Source: CAVXFB01 sp963760935
GTDB lineage: Bacteria > Planctomycetota > Planctomycetia > Pirellulales > Thermoguttaceae
Assembly: GCA_963760935.1 (NCBI GenBank)
Contig: CAVXFB010000002.1
Span: forward strand, 339,080-403,079
Length of the DNA stretch: 64,000 nt
Direction of reading: 5' to 3'
The notes beneath the pieces were generated by a model. That model was not told where the DNA came from and did not search any database. It saw only the letters and a program-made list of their open reading frames with translations. This document shows positions 53,027 through 61,562 of the stretch, one piece after another. How positions within the stretch are numbered: the stretch's first letter is position 1; each line of letters begins with the position of its first letter. The translations under genes were made by a program, and so were the position numbers.

Positions 53027-53681
53027 TCACTCTAGTAGGCCGCCGAGTTTCTGGCGTAGTCGTTGCAACACGCGGGATTTGGCCTTATAGACGGCCTGAA
53101 CACTCATCCCGAGCTCAGCGGCGATCTCGGCAGGTGACTGTTCTTCGACGACTGCTCGCCGAAAGGCTTCCCAAGTTTGGCTCTCGAACTCCGCCCGCAC
53201 CAAGTCCAACCCGGTCGGGACGACTAGGCTGTTTAGCTCGCCGGGATCTCCGCTCATGGACGGATCCGATATCTCGGGCACCTTCAGCAAGCCGCTCCTG
53301 AGCGTTCGTGCCGCCCTGGGCCACGGCTCGTCCACGCCGGCGAGAAAAGTAGTCTCGAACTTTGTTGCGAGTGATAGTCCTCAACCAAGCGGTGAAACTG
53401 TCGCCCGGCCGATTGCGGCGAAAACCATCAATATGCAGAGCAACCGCCGAAAAGACCTCTTGGACGAGGTCCGGGGCATCGTCACGCACCACGTCGTGCT
53501 GTCGACACCACTGATACACGACCGGACTGTAAAGGTTCACCAGCTGCTGCCACGCCTCGGGGTGTCTGGCACGTATCTGTTCCAACAGTGTCGACGAAAT
53601 GGAACTCGGGTTCGATGCGTCGGTCTGGCGGTCCTTCCCGTAAGACGGTGATCGGTCTGGGTCGTTATCGTAGGCGGTCAT
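53027..53681 (-). pseudogene. ECF sigma factor partner of the kinase, frameshifted
   Basis: The first frame (from ATG 53681) has sigma region 2: EAWQQLVNLYSPVVYQWCRQ, DLVQEVFSAVALHIDGFRR, FTAWLRTITRNKVRDYFSRR. Near 53280-53286 the frame shifts (AA where A would do) and region 4 is read from the next frame to 53027: SQTWEAFRRAVVEEQSPAEIAAELGMSVQAVYKAKSRVL. Corrected length about 217 residues. Domain order and position beside a Ser/Thr kinase match planctomycete ECF sigma-kinase pairs. The indel may be a sequencing error. Confidence 0.85.
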
Positions 53682-53821
53682 AGCCCTATTCTAGAATCGC
53701 ATCGCTCCCCTCGCAACGAGGCCATTGGCCAGCCGCAATTTCGTGGTGTTGAGAATCGGTGGTATTTCGACGCGTGCCGCAATAGGTATAAGTTGACGGG
53801 ACGCCAGTTGGCTACCCATTC

Positions 53822-55147
53822 CTACCACCCTTCTAGCTCGCGCAATCGTTTCGCCGTCACGGTCTCGCTTCGCAGATCGCCGAAGATGACCTCGTACCGG
53901 CCGTCGTCGAGCTTCCAGCGGAGGAGCACTTTGTCTTTGTCATTGGGACCGACGGTCTTGCCGTAGTAGGCGAAACCGGCGTTATAGACTTCGAGGGTGC
54001 GGATCTGGTCAAACCCGGCTTCCGCCTTCGCCAGCCTGGTTCTGTCCTTATCTTCGTTGCTTGTCGGCCGTCTTGCAAGGCCGAGCATCTGACACAAATT
54101 GTAGACGATAACGCTGCTGTCAAAGGCCCGCTCGTGGGGATAACTTCCTCGACTTGCCTCTGCATAGACTTTCAACGCTCCGCTAATTTGGTTTGCCTGC
54201 TCTTCCAAGGTTGGTGGTTTAGGGGTGGCGTCGGCGTAGCCTTCCGGCGGTGTTGGGTCAAAGAGTTTCGCGTCGAGGTCGATATTCCACTGAATGTCCG
54301 TCATCTGTAAGGTCATGGAAATTCCCAGCCATTTTTGTTCGTAGCGCACGAGAACTGGCAGGTTTGACTCGGCGTCGATCCAGATTTCCGCCAGCCCGGG
54401 GAGAGAGTAATCGGGGTCCATCTTATTCATGTCAATCTGGAACCCGTGAGCCTTCTTGCCGTTGATCTCCTTGGTACCCAGTTCGCGGTCGGCCTTGCGG
54501 GAGAACCTTCCCAGGCTCTCAAGATCGTCAAGGCTTGACGACGGAACCGGCTTTGGGAACGCCGGAGAGCGTAGAAATGTCTTGGTCCGGTGGAGGATCG
54601 TAATGCCCGGCTTGCCGGCGGGGCGGATTTGCGTGCCTTGTGGCCCCGGCCCGGGCCAACTAGCCGGAGCCCCATCTGACCGTTTTGAACAAAAACCATC
54701 GTTGGTGTCGGACGCGAGCCAAAAAATGGTTCTTGTCGATTTGCCATGAACCTCGCGACTGCGTGAATTCTCTGTTGTGTATGTGTATTCGTTGATCTGT
54801 GTACACTTGTACGATTTCGCCTTGCGGACGTTCTCCGCCATCTGCTCCATTGCCGAAACTGGCGTTGCAGTGATCCCTCCGTAAAGCAAGAACAAGCCCA
54901 ACATGGCGGCCACGCCGATGCTTCCTAATACGGCAATCCTCTGTCTCGTGGTAAATCCTCCAATCCATTGGGTAATTCGGTTCGACTGTCTGAACGGTTC
55001 AGGACGCCGGCCTTCTGTTGCGGCCGGCAGGGTTGTCAACGCCGCACGGGCGCGATTCAAGGCAAGCTCCGTAGACTCTCTGCTAGGCTCAATCTGCGAC
55101 AGACACTTGAGTCGCCCTACCACGGTGCGATCTTCAGAATCCATCAT
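53822..55147 (-). CDS. Membrane anti-sigma-like protein with LolA-like sensor domain, copy 1
   Basis: 441 residues. N-terminal cytoplasmic part of about 65 residues, one TM helix (RIAVLGSIGVAAMLGLFLLYGGI), then AMEQMAENVRKAKSYKCTQI and a LolA-like lipoprotein-carrier-type domain (LGTKEINGKKAHGFQID, IQWNIDLDAKLFDPTPPEGY). It overlaps the upstream sigma gene by 14 bp. GAGGAGG lies 6 bases before ATG 55147. Paralogous to the 56167-57495 protein. By context it would hold the sigma factor at the membrane; no ligand is known. Confidence 0.75.
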   Translation of the reverse strand: MMDSEDRTVVGRLKCLSQIEPSRESTELALNRARAALTTLPAATEGRRPEPFRQSNRITQWIGGFTTRQRIAVLGSIGVAAMLGLFLLYGGITATPVSAMEQMAENVRKAKSYKCTQINEYTYTTENSRSREVHGKSTRTIFWLASDTNDGFCSKRSDGAPASWPGPGPQGTQIRPAGKPGITILHRTKTFLRSPAFPKPVPSSSLDDLESLGRFSRKADRELGTKEINGKKAHGFQIDMNKMDPDYSLPGLAEIWIDAESNLPVLVRYEQKWLGISMTLQMTDIQWNIDLDAKLFDPTPPEGYADATPKPPTLEEQANQISGALKVYAEASRGSYPHERAFDSSVIVYNLCQMLGLARRPTSNEDKDRTRLAKAEAGFDQIRTLEVYNAGFAYYGKTVGPNDKDKVLLRWKLDDGRYEVIFGDLRSETVTAKRLRELEGW

Positions 55148-55673
55148 CGGAAACCTCCTCTTCTAACTGCTCGCCAGGACGAACTCCCGTCAACTTCTGA
55201 ATCCTGCGAATGCCCTTGTGACAAGCCGCTCGCGCCTGATGCTGCGTCACGTTCAACTGGTCTGCGACCTCGAAGTACGACAGTTGTTCAAGGTAGTGCA
55301 GCACAAGGCAATTGCGGCTCAACGGAGACAGCATCTCCAGGGCCGCCAGCACCTGCTCCAAATCCTCGTGATCCACGAGTTTGCCAAGCAGATTGGGCGC
55401 GGGCACCACGGGTTCTTCGGCCAATGGCCCCGTCTTTCGTCTGGACTTCCCTTGACGACGCCAGTCGAACGCCAGATGGATCGCCGCACGCCGCGCGTAC
55501 GCAAAGGAATCGTCTGCTCGCTGAAAGCCGTCGGATTGGCTCAGTCGCACAATAAGTTCCTGCAACAGGTCATCGGCGACGTCTTCGCGCATCGTCAAAC
55601 GTGCCAGCAGGCGATACAATCGCGTCCCTCCCTCTTCGAGAAGTCTTGCAACTTTGGCCGATTGGTTGCTCAA
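55134..55673 (-). CDS. ECF sigma factor, copy 1
   Basis: 179 residues. Region 2: LYRLLARLTMREDVADDLLQELIVRL, FAYARRAAIHLAFDWRRQ. Region 4: ALEMLSPLSRNCLVLHYLEQLSYFEVADQLNVTQHQARAACHKG. It overlaps the downstream anti-sigma-like gene by 14 bp, so their products are made together. Confidence 0.88.
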   Translation of the reverse strand: MSNQSAKVARLLEEGGTRLYRLLARLTMREDVADDLLQELIVRLSQSDGFQRADDSFAYARRAAIHLAFDWRRQGKSRRKTGPLAEEPVVPAPNLLGKLVDHEDLEQVLAALEMLSPLSRNCLVLHYLEQLSYFEVADQLNVTQHQARAACHKGIRRIQKLTGVRPGEQLEEEVSDDGF

Positions 55674-56166
55674 TTGTCCTCCCGGACCGAAGTTCGCATT
55701 GTTGTGCTTCTCCTATATAGACGTTTCTCAGCCTAATGCGCAAGCAAAATTCCCCCCAACATTTCCACATTTTTAGCCCAAGTTACGGCGTTGTGGCTCG
55801 ATAAGTCGCCGGTTTTGCGATGGGTAGCAGGCAAGTCCAACATTTAGGGATGGCGTTTGCTTCCGACAGCGGAGATGTCGATAAACCGTTGCATTGATGG
55901 GGCTCGAACCGAGGCCATCCCCCTCTGCCGACCGGCCCATGTTCCCAGATTGCTCGCCAGCACCGTTTGATGGAACTGCGAAAACACTGTTAAGAATGGG
56001 TCGTATCTTGGTCCATCCGAAGAACTAGGTCTTGCTGACGAGTTGATGAGGCAGCAGGGCAAACAGCCTTCAACGTCGCGGTGTGGCGCATACGATATCG
56101 CTCATGCCAAACCAAGTGGACATCTCGCAGAAAACCAGTCTCTCCTGATCTCGCGTTCGCCGTGAT
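55674..56166. other. Gene-free stretch between ECF modules
   Basis: About 490 bp. A 72-codon minus-strand frame (55844-56062) has no clear family or ribosome site. No tRNA fold was found around GGGCTCGAACCG near 55900. Likely promoter and decay sequence. Confidence 0.5.
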
Positions 56167-57495
56167 CTACTTCCCTTCCAGATCGCGGAGTTTCCCCGCC
56201 GTCACAGCTTCGGCCCGCAGGTCGCCGAAGATCACTTCGTACCGGCCGTCGTCGCGCTTCCAGCGTAGCAGAACCTTGTCCTTATCTTTCGGCCCAACCG
56301 TTGTGCCGTGGTAGGCGAAGTCAGGACTGTTCGCTTGAATATAGCCGATCTGGCTAATCCCCATGATCGCCACGACCGCTCTCGCTTCGTTTTTCCCCTC
56401 GGGCGCGTGAAGCTCGGGCACGTGAAGAGTGGACCAAGTGGCTAAGCCAAGCATCTTGCACACCTCATCGCACGTGTCGCGGCTAATGATCTTTGCTCGC
56501 GGATAGTTTCCCTTGCTTGCTTCAGCATAGATTCTAAGGGCATCGGTGATTTGACTAACCCGTTTTTCCAATGACATCGGTTTCCGCGTAGCATCGGTAT
56601 AACCTTGCGGCGGCGTTGTGTCGAAGAGCTTGGGATCGAAGTCGATATTCCACTGGATGTCCCGATTCTCCTGCTCCGCGGAATAGTTGGGCTTCATCTT
56701 CTGCCCGGTAAATCGTACGAAGACAGGCAGGTTCGAGTCCGGGTCGAGCCAGATTTCTGCCAGCCCACCTCCAGGGTGCTGAGGTTCCATTTTTTTCATT
56801 TCAATTTGAAATATGTGGACTTGCTTGCCGTTGATCTCCTTCGTGCCCAGGTCGTGATCGGCTTCACCGGAAAACCGTCCAAGACTTTCAAGGTCGTCAA
56901 AGGTTGACGAGTAAGCGCCTTTGTCCAGAGCTGGGTAGCGGCGGTATTTCTTCGTCCGATGGTCAATGTCAATGCCCGGCATACCGGCCGGACGAATTTT
57001 TGTTACTTCGGGCCCAAACCCCTTCCACCCGCTACCGGTCTTTTTAATCTCCGTACGTGCCGATCCAGGGGCAAGCCAGTACACGGTGTATATGCTTTCC
57101 ATAACAGCAGCTTCTCCGGCCTTCCGAGATTCGTCGGTGAGTCGTACGATCTGGACGCATTTGTATGATTTCGCCTTCCTGATCTCCTCCGCCATCTTTT
57201 CCATCGCCGATGCCGACTGTGTGAGGCTCAGCGTCCCAACGAACAAGAATCCCAGCATGGCCACCGCGCCAACGCCGCCCAGTGCAATCCGCTGTCTCAT
57301 GGTAAGTCTTCCTATCCGGTGGATGATTTGATTCCAACGTCCTGCCGGTTCTGGACGCTGGCTCGCCGTCGGCAGCAGCGCAAGGAGTTGCTGCTGTAGT
57401 CGGTTAGCGAATTGCTCTGTTGGCGCAGGGAGGGGATAACTCTCTCGCAGTAGCCTCTGCAAGTCCTCGAATTGTTCTTGTTCATTGGGCCGCAT
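56167..57495 (-). CDS. Membrane anti-sigma-like protein with LolA-like sensor domain, copy 2
   Basis: 442 residues. Cytoplasmic N-terminus, TM helix (RIALGGVGAVAMLGFLFVGTLSL), AMEKMAEEIRKAKSYKCVQI, and the same LolA-like domain as copy 1 (LGTKEINGKQVHIFQIEM, IQWNIDFDPKLFDTTPPQGY, KDKVLLRWKRDDGRYEVIFGDLR). GGAGG lies 8 bases before ATG 57495, which is chosen over the GTG at 57510. Overlaps the sigma gene by 14 bp. Copy 1 and this protein share segments throughout the sensor domain, so a tandem duplication of the sigma/anti-sigma unit is likely. Confidence 0.75.
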   Translation of the reverse strand: MRPNEQEQFEDLQRLLRESYPLPAPTEQFANRLQQQLLALLPTASQRPEPAGRWNQIIHRIGRLTMRQRIALGGVGAVAMLGFLFVGTLSLTQSASAMEKMAEEIRKAKSYKCVQIVRLTDESRKAGEAAVMESIYTVYWLAPGSARTEIKKTGSGWKGFGPEVTKIRPAGMPGIDIDHRTKKYRRYPALDKGAYSSTFDDLESLGRFSGEADHDLGTKEINGKQVHIFQIEMKKMEPQHPGGGLAEIWLDPDSNLPVFVRFTGQKMKPNYSAEQENRDIQWNIDFDPKLFDTTPPQGYTDATRKPMSLEKRVSQITDALRIYAEASKGNYPRAKIISRDTCDEVCKMLGLATWSTLHVPELHAPEGKNEARAVVAIMGISQIGYIQANSPDFAYHGTTVGPKDKDKVLLRWKRDDGRYEVIFGDLRAEAVTAGKLRDLEGK

Positions 57496-58072
57496 CACTT
57501 CGACCTCCACGCTTTATCTGAGTCGTTGTCTGCTCTCGGGCATACGTCGCGCGGAAGGAAATCCTCGCGCGATAGAGAATCGCTTCGATGGCCTTTGCCG
57601 TCCGCCCCAACCTCTCGGCGATGTCCCGCACAGACAACGATTCCACGTATTTCCACTCCAGCACGAGCCGCTCCTCGTCTGCCAGCGCATCGAGCGCACG
57701 GATCACAGCATCTCGCGTCTCCGCCCGAATCAGGTTTGCTTCGGGATTGCCCATCTCCTCGCTCGCAGCCACGTCCGCGTCGTTCCACGCCACGTCGCCT
57801 TCCCGGGCGGTTCTCCGCAAATGGTCGCGCAGCTTGTTTCGCGCAATGCCCACCAACCAGCCGTAGACATTGCCCCTTTTGGCATCATAGGCTTGGATGG
57901 ATTGGATCGCGGACAGGAAAGTCTCACTCACCAGATCCTCCACTGCTGCCGGATGCCGTGATAAATGGGCATGGAGATACCGCCAGACGCCGCCCAAATA
58001 CCGTTGGTAGAGCGTTGTCAGGGAACCGCGGTCTTGGCTTTGAACAGCTCGGATCAGATCGCGGTCATTCAT
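57482..58072 (-). CDS. ECF sigma factor, copy 2
   Basis: 196 residues. Region 2: LYQRYLGGVWRYLHAHLSR, DLVSETFLSAIQSIQAYD, VYGWLVGIARNKLRDHLRR. Region 4: ALDALADEERLVLEWKYVESLSVRDIAERLGRTAKAIEAILYRA. Starts at ATG 58072 (a TTG at 58078 is possible). It is less like copy 1 than the anti-sigma partners are like each other. Confidence 0.88.
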   Translation of the reverse strand: MNDRDLIRAVQSQDRGSLTTLYQRYLGGVWRYLHAHLSRHPAAVEDLVSETFLSAIQSIQAYDAKRGNVYGWLVGIARNKLRDHLRRTAREGDVAWNDADVAASEEMGNPEANLIRAETRDAVIRALDALADEERLVLEWKYVESLSVRDIAERLGRTAKAIEAILYRARISFRATYAREQTTTQIKRGGRSDAAQ

Positions 58073-58515
58073 AGCCAAGTTCCGGGGTAGATCCGACCGT
58101 TCGTCTCTCTACAAGTATTCGCACGAACGGTGGAAATCACTCAAAAGGATACAAAGTTCGTTGTTTCCCATCTACACCCGAGCTTTTGCAAGTCGCAGTG
58201 AGAACGCCGTTTCCGCCGATTAGCAAACCCGTTAGCTGGAAGGTACCGCGAAGCGATAACGAGAGTGGCACGCGCTGCGATGGCTGCCATCGTTGCTGCG
58301 GTAGCTCACCCTCCTAGTAGTTGCGCCACGGTGTCTCAATATAGGTTGGTTTACCGGCTGGCCGGCATTTTAACAGCTTATGCCGAGGTTTATTGCTCTG
58401 AAAGATCCCAGATTGCCATCTCCGAATTCAAGTTGTTGGGAAGCCGTCGGAATGAGGTTCTCGGTAGAGGGGGCCGGCCTGGGAAGTAAGTCCGCCCAGT
58501 GCCGCGAGGATCGAC
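58073..58515. other. Gene-free stretch
   Basis: About 440 bp between the sigma gene start and the end of the phage-like cassette. No credible ORF, repeat or RNA gene was seen. Confidence 0.5.
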
Positions 58516-59127
58516 TTACTGACCAAACCTGTCACAGTTGCCCGACACAACCCGCTCGCGCCATTTCCGCCAGAGGTCCGAGCACGTGCAGGGTAACCCG
58601 CAGCCGTCCCAGCGGAGCGTTGGGCACGCGGCGCAGGCGTCCAGGCGGGCGTCCGTAGCTTCAAGGTCAGAATCCCAGGTGGCGAGCTGTTCCACGCTTC
58701 TCCGCATGGCGTCGACCACCTCGGCCTTGAGCTGTTCTTCGGTCTTTCCCTGCCCCGGCGGCGTCAAGTCGGGCGGGGGCTCGGGAGGCGGGTTGACGAT
58801 CTTCGGGCACTGCCAGGTCGCCAGGCGGTGCAGCCGCAAACAACCGGGCACGTCGCACGCCTCGCAGCCGGCAGCCGATGCGGCGGCCTCCTCGTCGGTT
58901 CGCTGGGGCTGGCCGTTGAGCCGCCATTGCCGCAAGGCCCAGCGGGCGCCCTCGGCCAGCTCGCCACTATAGCCGGCCAACGTCGCCAGCTCCGCGTAAC
59001 CCGGCGAGTTCGGGCAATCTTGGAACGGCCCCGGGCCTTCGCCCTCCCACACGTAGCCGCAGTTGAGGCAGCGCGGCTTACCGTCCGCGGTTTCGTACTG
59101 GCAGCAAATGTTGACTATGTCGTCCAT
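58516..59127 (-). CDS. Cysteine-rich protein of the tail-like cassette
   Basis: 203 residues from ATG 59127 (MDDIVNICCQ). Many CxxC or CxC pairs (CLNCGYVWEG; GCEACDVPGCLRLHRLATW; CAACPTLRWDGCGLPCTCSD) suggest several zinc sites. The start overlaps the end of the upstream gene by 13 bp. No family recognised. Last gene of the minus-strand cassette. Confidence 0.6.
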   Translation of the reverse strand: MDDIVNICCQYETADGKPRCLNCGYVWEGEGPGPFQDCPNSPGYAELATLAGYSGELAEGARWALRQWRLNGQPQRTDEEAAASAAGCEACDVPGCLRLHRLATWQCPKIVNPPPEPPPDLTPPGQGKTEEQLKAEVVDAMRRSVEQLATWDSDLEATDARLDACAACPTLRWDGCGLPCTCSDLWRKWRERVVSGNCDRFGQ

Positions 59128-61559
59128 CCGAATGACACCGTTGCCGAGGTCGCCCCGCAAAAGGCGCCGTTGCTGAGGGAGAGTTGCCGATTGGAAAAGG
59201 CCCCGGAGAAGTTCGTCGTGCCGTGGACACCGCCGTACCAGCAGCCGCCGCCGCCCAAGCATTCCAGGCCCGAGCAACCCCTGTTGACGCCCAGGTCCAG
59301 CCGGCCGGTGCCGTCGCCGTTGTCATAGATTTGCGCCCCGAGGCTGTAGACAGCGGTTGGGCTGCCGCCGCCAAAGCTGCACCAGTTATAGCCGCCGGGC
59401 GGTTGCGGGAGCGAAGCACCGAAGCAGCATTGACCATAGGGCGCGTGGAAGACGTAGGTGCCGGGGATCGTGCCGCCGGCGAGCGTGAGCGTGATCGTGG
59501 GCCAGCCCGCGTTGCCGTAGGGATACCCGGGAATCATGCACGCCAGCGAACAGGCAACACATTCGTTGCTGGGTTGGTTGAGCGTGCCCCGAACTTCCTG
59601 CGTGATGATCGGGCAGAATCGGACGGCGTTGTCGCCCATCAGGCCAACCATGTGCGGCGCGTTTTCCCACACGGATGCGGCAACGACCGCGATCAGCGGG
59701 CCGGCGACCGCCTGCCCTTGCGGCAACTGAGATTGGGGGACGGTCGCCACGATGATGTATTGGCCGGAATCGTTTTTCGTCACGCACACGCCGACGGGCG
59801 AGGCAATCCAACCGCTTCCCCACGCCGCGTAGAAGCTCCGCGTGACCGTGCCGCCAGGCGTCGAGAGGACAGCGGTGCCGTTCTGCCCGCCTTGAACAAT
59901 CCCCAGCTCGAAATAGGAGTTCGCGTTCGGCCCAAAATACAGCCGGCACTTTCCGCCGTTCGCCGCGCTGTTGTAGCCAAAGCCTGCGGACGCCGTGTAT
60001 GCGAAGACGGCGAGCGGATTGTGCCAGGCGACCGTGGCCCCGTTCTGGCTGCTCACAAAGCCGTCCGCCGGCTGATACATTTGATAGCAATAAGGTTGGG
60101 CCTGGTCGACCGTGGAGAAGCCGGGGGCCACTACGTCGAAATAGTCGCCGCTGCGATGGCGGGGCAGCTCGAAAGCGTGCGCGATGTTGACGGGGTGTTG
60201 GAGGTTGAGAATCGTACTGTATTCGGCGCTGGTGATCGTGTTACTTTGGCCGCGAATCGTGATCGGCAGATTATGCAACGCACTTGGGAAATAGTAATTG
60301 ACTGGGCTGCCAGTGACCATGTGAAACTTGCCGTCGGCGCTCACGTAGCCGGTGCCGCTGGACGGCACGATGAGTTGCCACTGCCGCGGACCCCATGACT
60401 TCGAGCTGTAGGATAACGTGATCGACCAGGCATCGTTGGCGAGGATCGTGCCGCCGGCGCCGCTGTCGTAGGACACGTTGCAACCGACCAAGGCGCCGGG
60501 CCACAACCCGGAGGGACTTCCAAAGTCCACTAAGTTCAGCACCGGCTTGTTGTTCACCGTACACGGTCGCCCGCTGAGGTACGGGTACACGTCCTTGAAA
60601 ATGTAGCCCCAACCGGAGAAGGCATCGACAATTCGCCACGTCCAATCGCTATGGGTTCCCGCCGGCAGCGGTTGGTCGGCGTACACGTACATGGTCGTGC
60701 TCGACGCGATGCGGTCGACCGACGTGCTGCATTGCAGATTGCCGTCGGCGTCGAGAAACTGAATCGTGCGATTGCGGAAGCCGTAGGCTTGCGAACCAGC
60801 AAACCAATTCGCCGGCGGCTCGGCGGGCGTCATTAGGCGCGTTGCACCGTCGATGGTAAAGCCGACGCCGTGCCAGGTCGGCATGGGCGAGTTGACCTTG
60901 ATCGTGCTGCCGCTGTTTTCGGTGATCGTGGCACTGGTAAGCTGGCGGGTGAAACCGTTGCCGTCGCAAATGTCGATGTGGGCACCGACAAGCTGGCCGG
61001 GCTTCCAGCCTTTCGGCGTTGCGTTGGGCGTGATCGTGCCATCGTCCTGCACGGCGAGCCCGCCGCGGCTGTAATAGTCAAACTCGACCGTCGCCGAAAC
61101 CGTCGGCACGTCGCTGAGCGTGAAGCTGTTGGCATCGCTGTCAACGATAGTACGCGAATACGTCGTGGCGCCGTCGAGGTAGACTTGGGCACCGTTGAGC
61201 ATATCCGCCGTCCAGCCCGTCGGCGGCGGGTTGATGGTGAAGCGGTAGTCGCACTGCCGCGCCGTCGACCCGCTAGTGGTGAAGTCGAGTTGGAACGGAT
61301 AAGTAACAATCGGCTGGATCAAGAGCGGCTGCCCGTTAGTCACCCAATACTGCAAAAGCGTCTTCGATTCGCCGTCCAAGAAAACCACCGTCCACGTGGA
61401 ATCGTTTCGCGTCCAATCGCCGGGCGCGTCGGGCGTCAACGTGGAATAGGATCCATTGCTAACAACCGTGCAGGTGCCGGCCATCGTCAGACCGGCCTTG
61501 GTCGTTTTATTGGAACACGGCGGGGCGACGCAGTTGCATTTGCACTTGTGGCGGCTCAT
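59115..61559 (-). CDS. Large beta-rich protein of unknown function
   Basis: 814 residues, no signal peptide. The start is cysteine-rich (SRHKCKCNCVAPPCSNKT), then mostly beta-strand-like stretches with glycine and aromatic residues (PDAPGDWTRNDSTWTVVFLDG; SSGTGYVSADGKFHMVTGSP; GSGWIASPVGVCVTKNDSG) and a Gly/Cys-rich end (GLECLGGGGCWYGGVHGTTN). The composition suggests a structural or fibre-like protein. Four base pairs separate it from the upstream gene, so they form one operon. Confidence 0.55.
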   Translation of the reverse strand: MSRHKCKCNCVAPPCSNKTTKAGLTMAGTCTVVSNGSYSTLTPDAPGDWTRNDSTWTVVFLDGESKTLLQYWVTNGQPLLIQPIVTYPFQLDFTTSGSTARQCDYRFTINPPPTGWTADMLNGAQVYLDGATTYSRTIVDSDANSFTLSDVPTVSATVEFDYYSRGGLAVQDDGTITPNATPKGWKPGQLVGAHIDICDGNGFTRQLTSATITENSGSTIKVNSPMPTWHGVGFTIDGATRLMTPAEPPANWFAGSQAYGFRNRTIQFLDADGNLQCSTSVDRIASSTTMYVYADQPLPAGTHSDWTWRIVDAFSGWGYIFKDVYPYLSGRPCTVNNKPVLNLVDFGSPSGLWPGALVGCNVSYDSGAGGTILANDAWSITLSYSSKSWGPRQWQLIVPSSGTGYVSADGKFHMVTGSPVNYYFPSALHNLPITIRGQSNTITSAEYSTILNLQHPVNIAHAFELPRHRSGDYFDVVAPGFSTVDQAQPYCYQMYQPADGFVSSQNGATVAWHNPLAVFAYTASAGFGYNSAANGGKCRLYFGPNANSYFELGIVQGGQNGTAVLSTPGGTVTRSFYAAWGSGWIASPVGVCVTKNDSGQYIIVATVPQSQLPQGQAVAGPLIAVVAASVWENAPHMVGLMGDNAVRFCPIITQEVRGTLNQPSNECVACSLACMIPGYPYGNAGWPTITLTLAGGTIPGTYVFHAPYGQCCFGASLPQPPGGYNWCSFGGGSPTAVYSLGAQIYDNGDGTGRLDLGVNRGCSGLECLGGGGCWYGGVHGTTNFSGAFSNRQLSLSNGAFCGATSATVSFGWTT

Positions 61560-61562
61560 GGC

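Noticed and set aside
55890..55935. tRNA T-arm-like GGTTCGAGCCC on the minus strand
   Set aside because: No matching acceptor stem or anticodon arm could be folded around it.
55844..56062. 72-codon minus-strand ORF between ECF modules
   Set aside because: No homology recognised, no ribosome site; cannot be told from chance.
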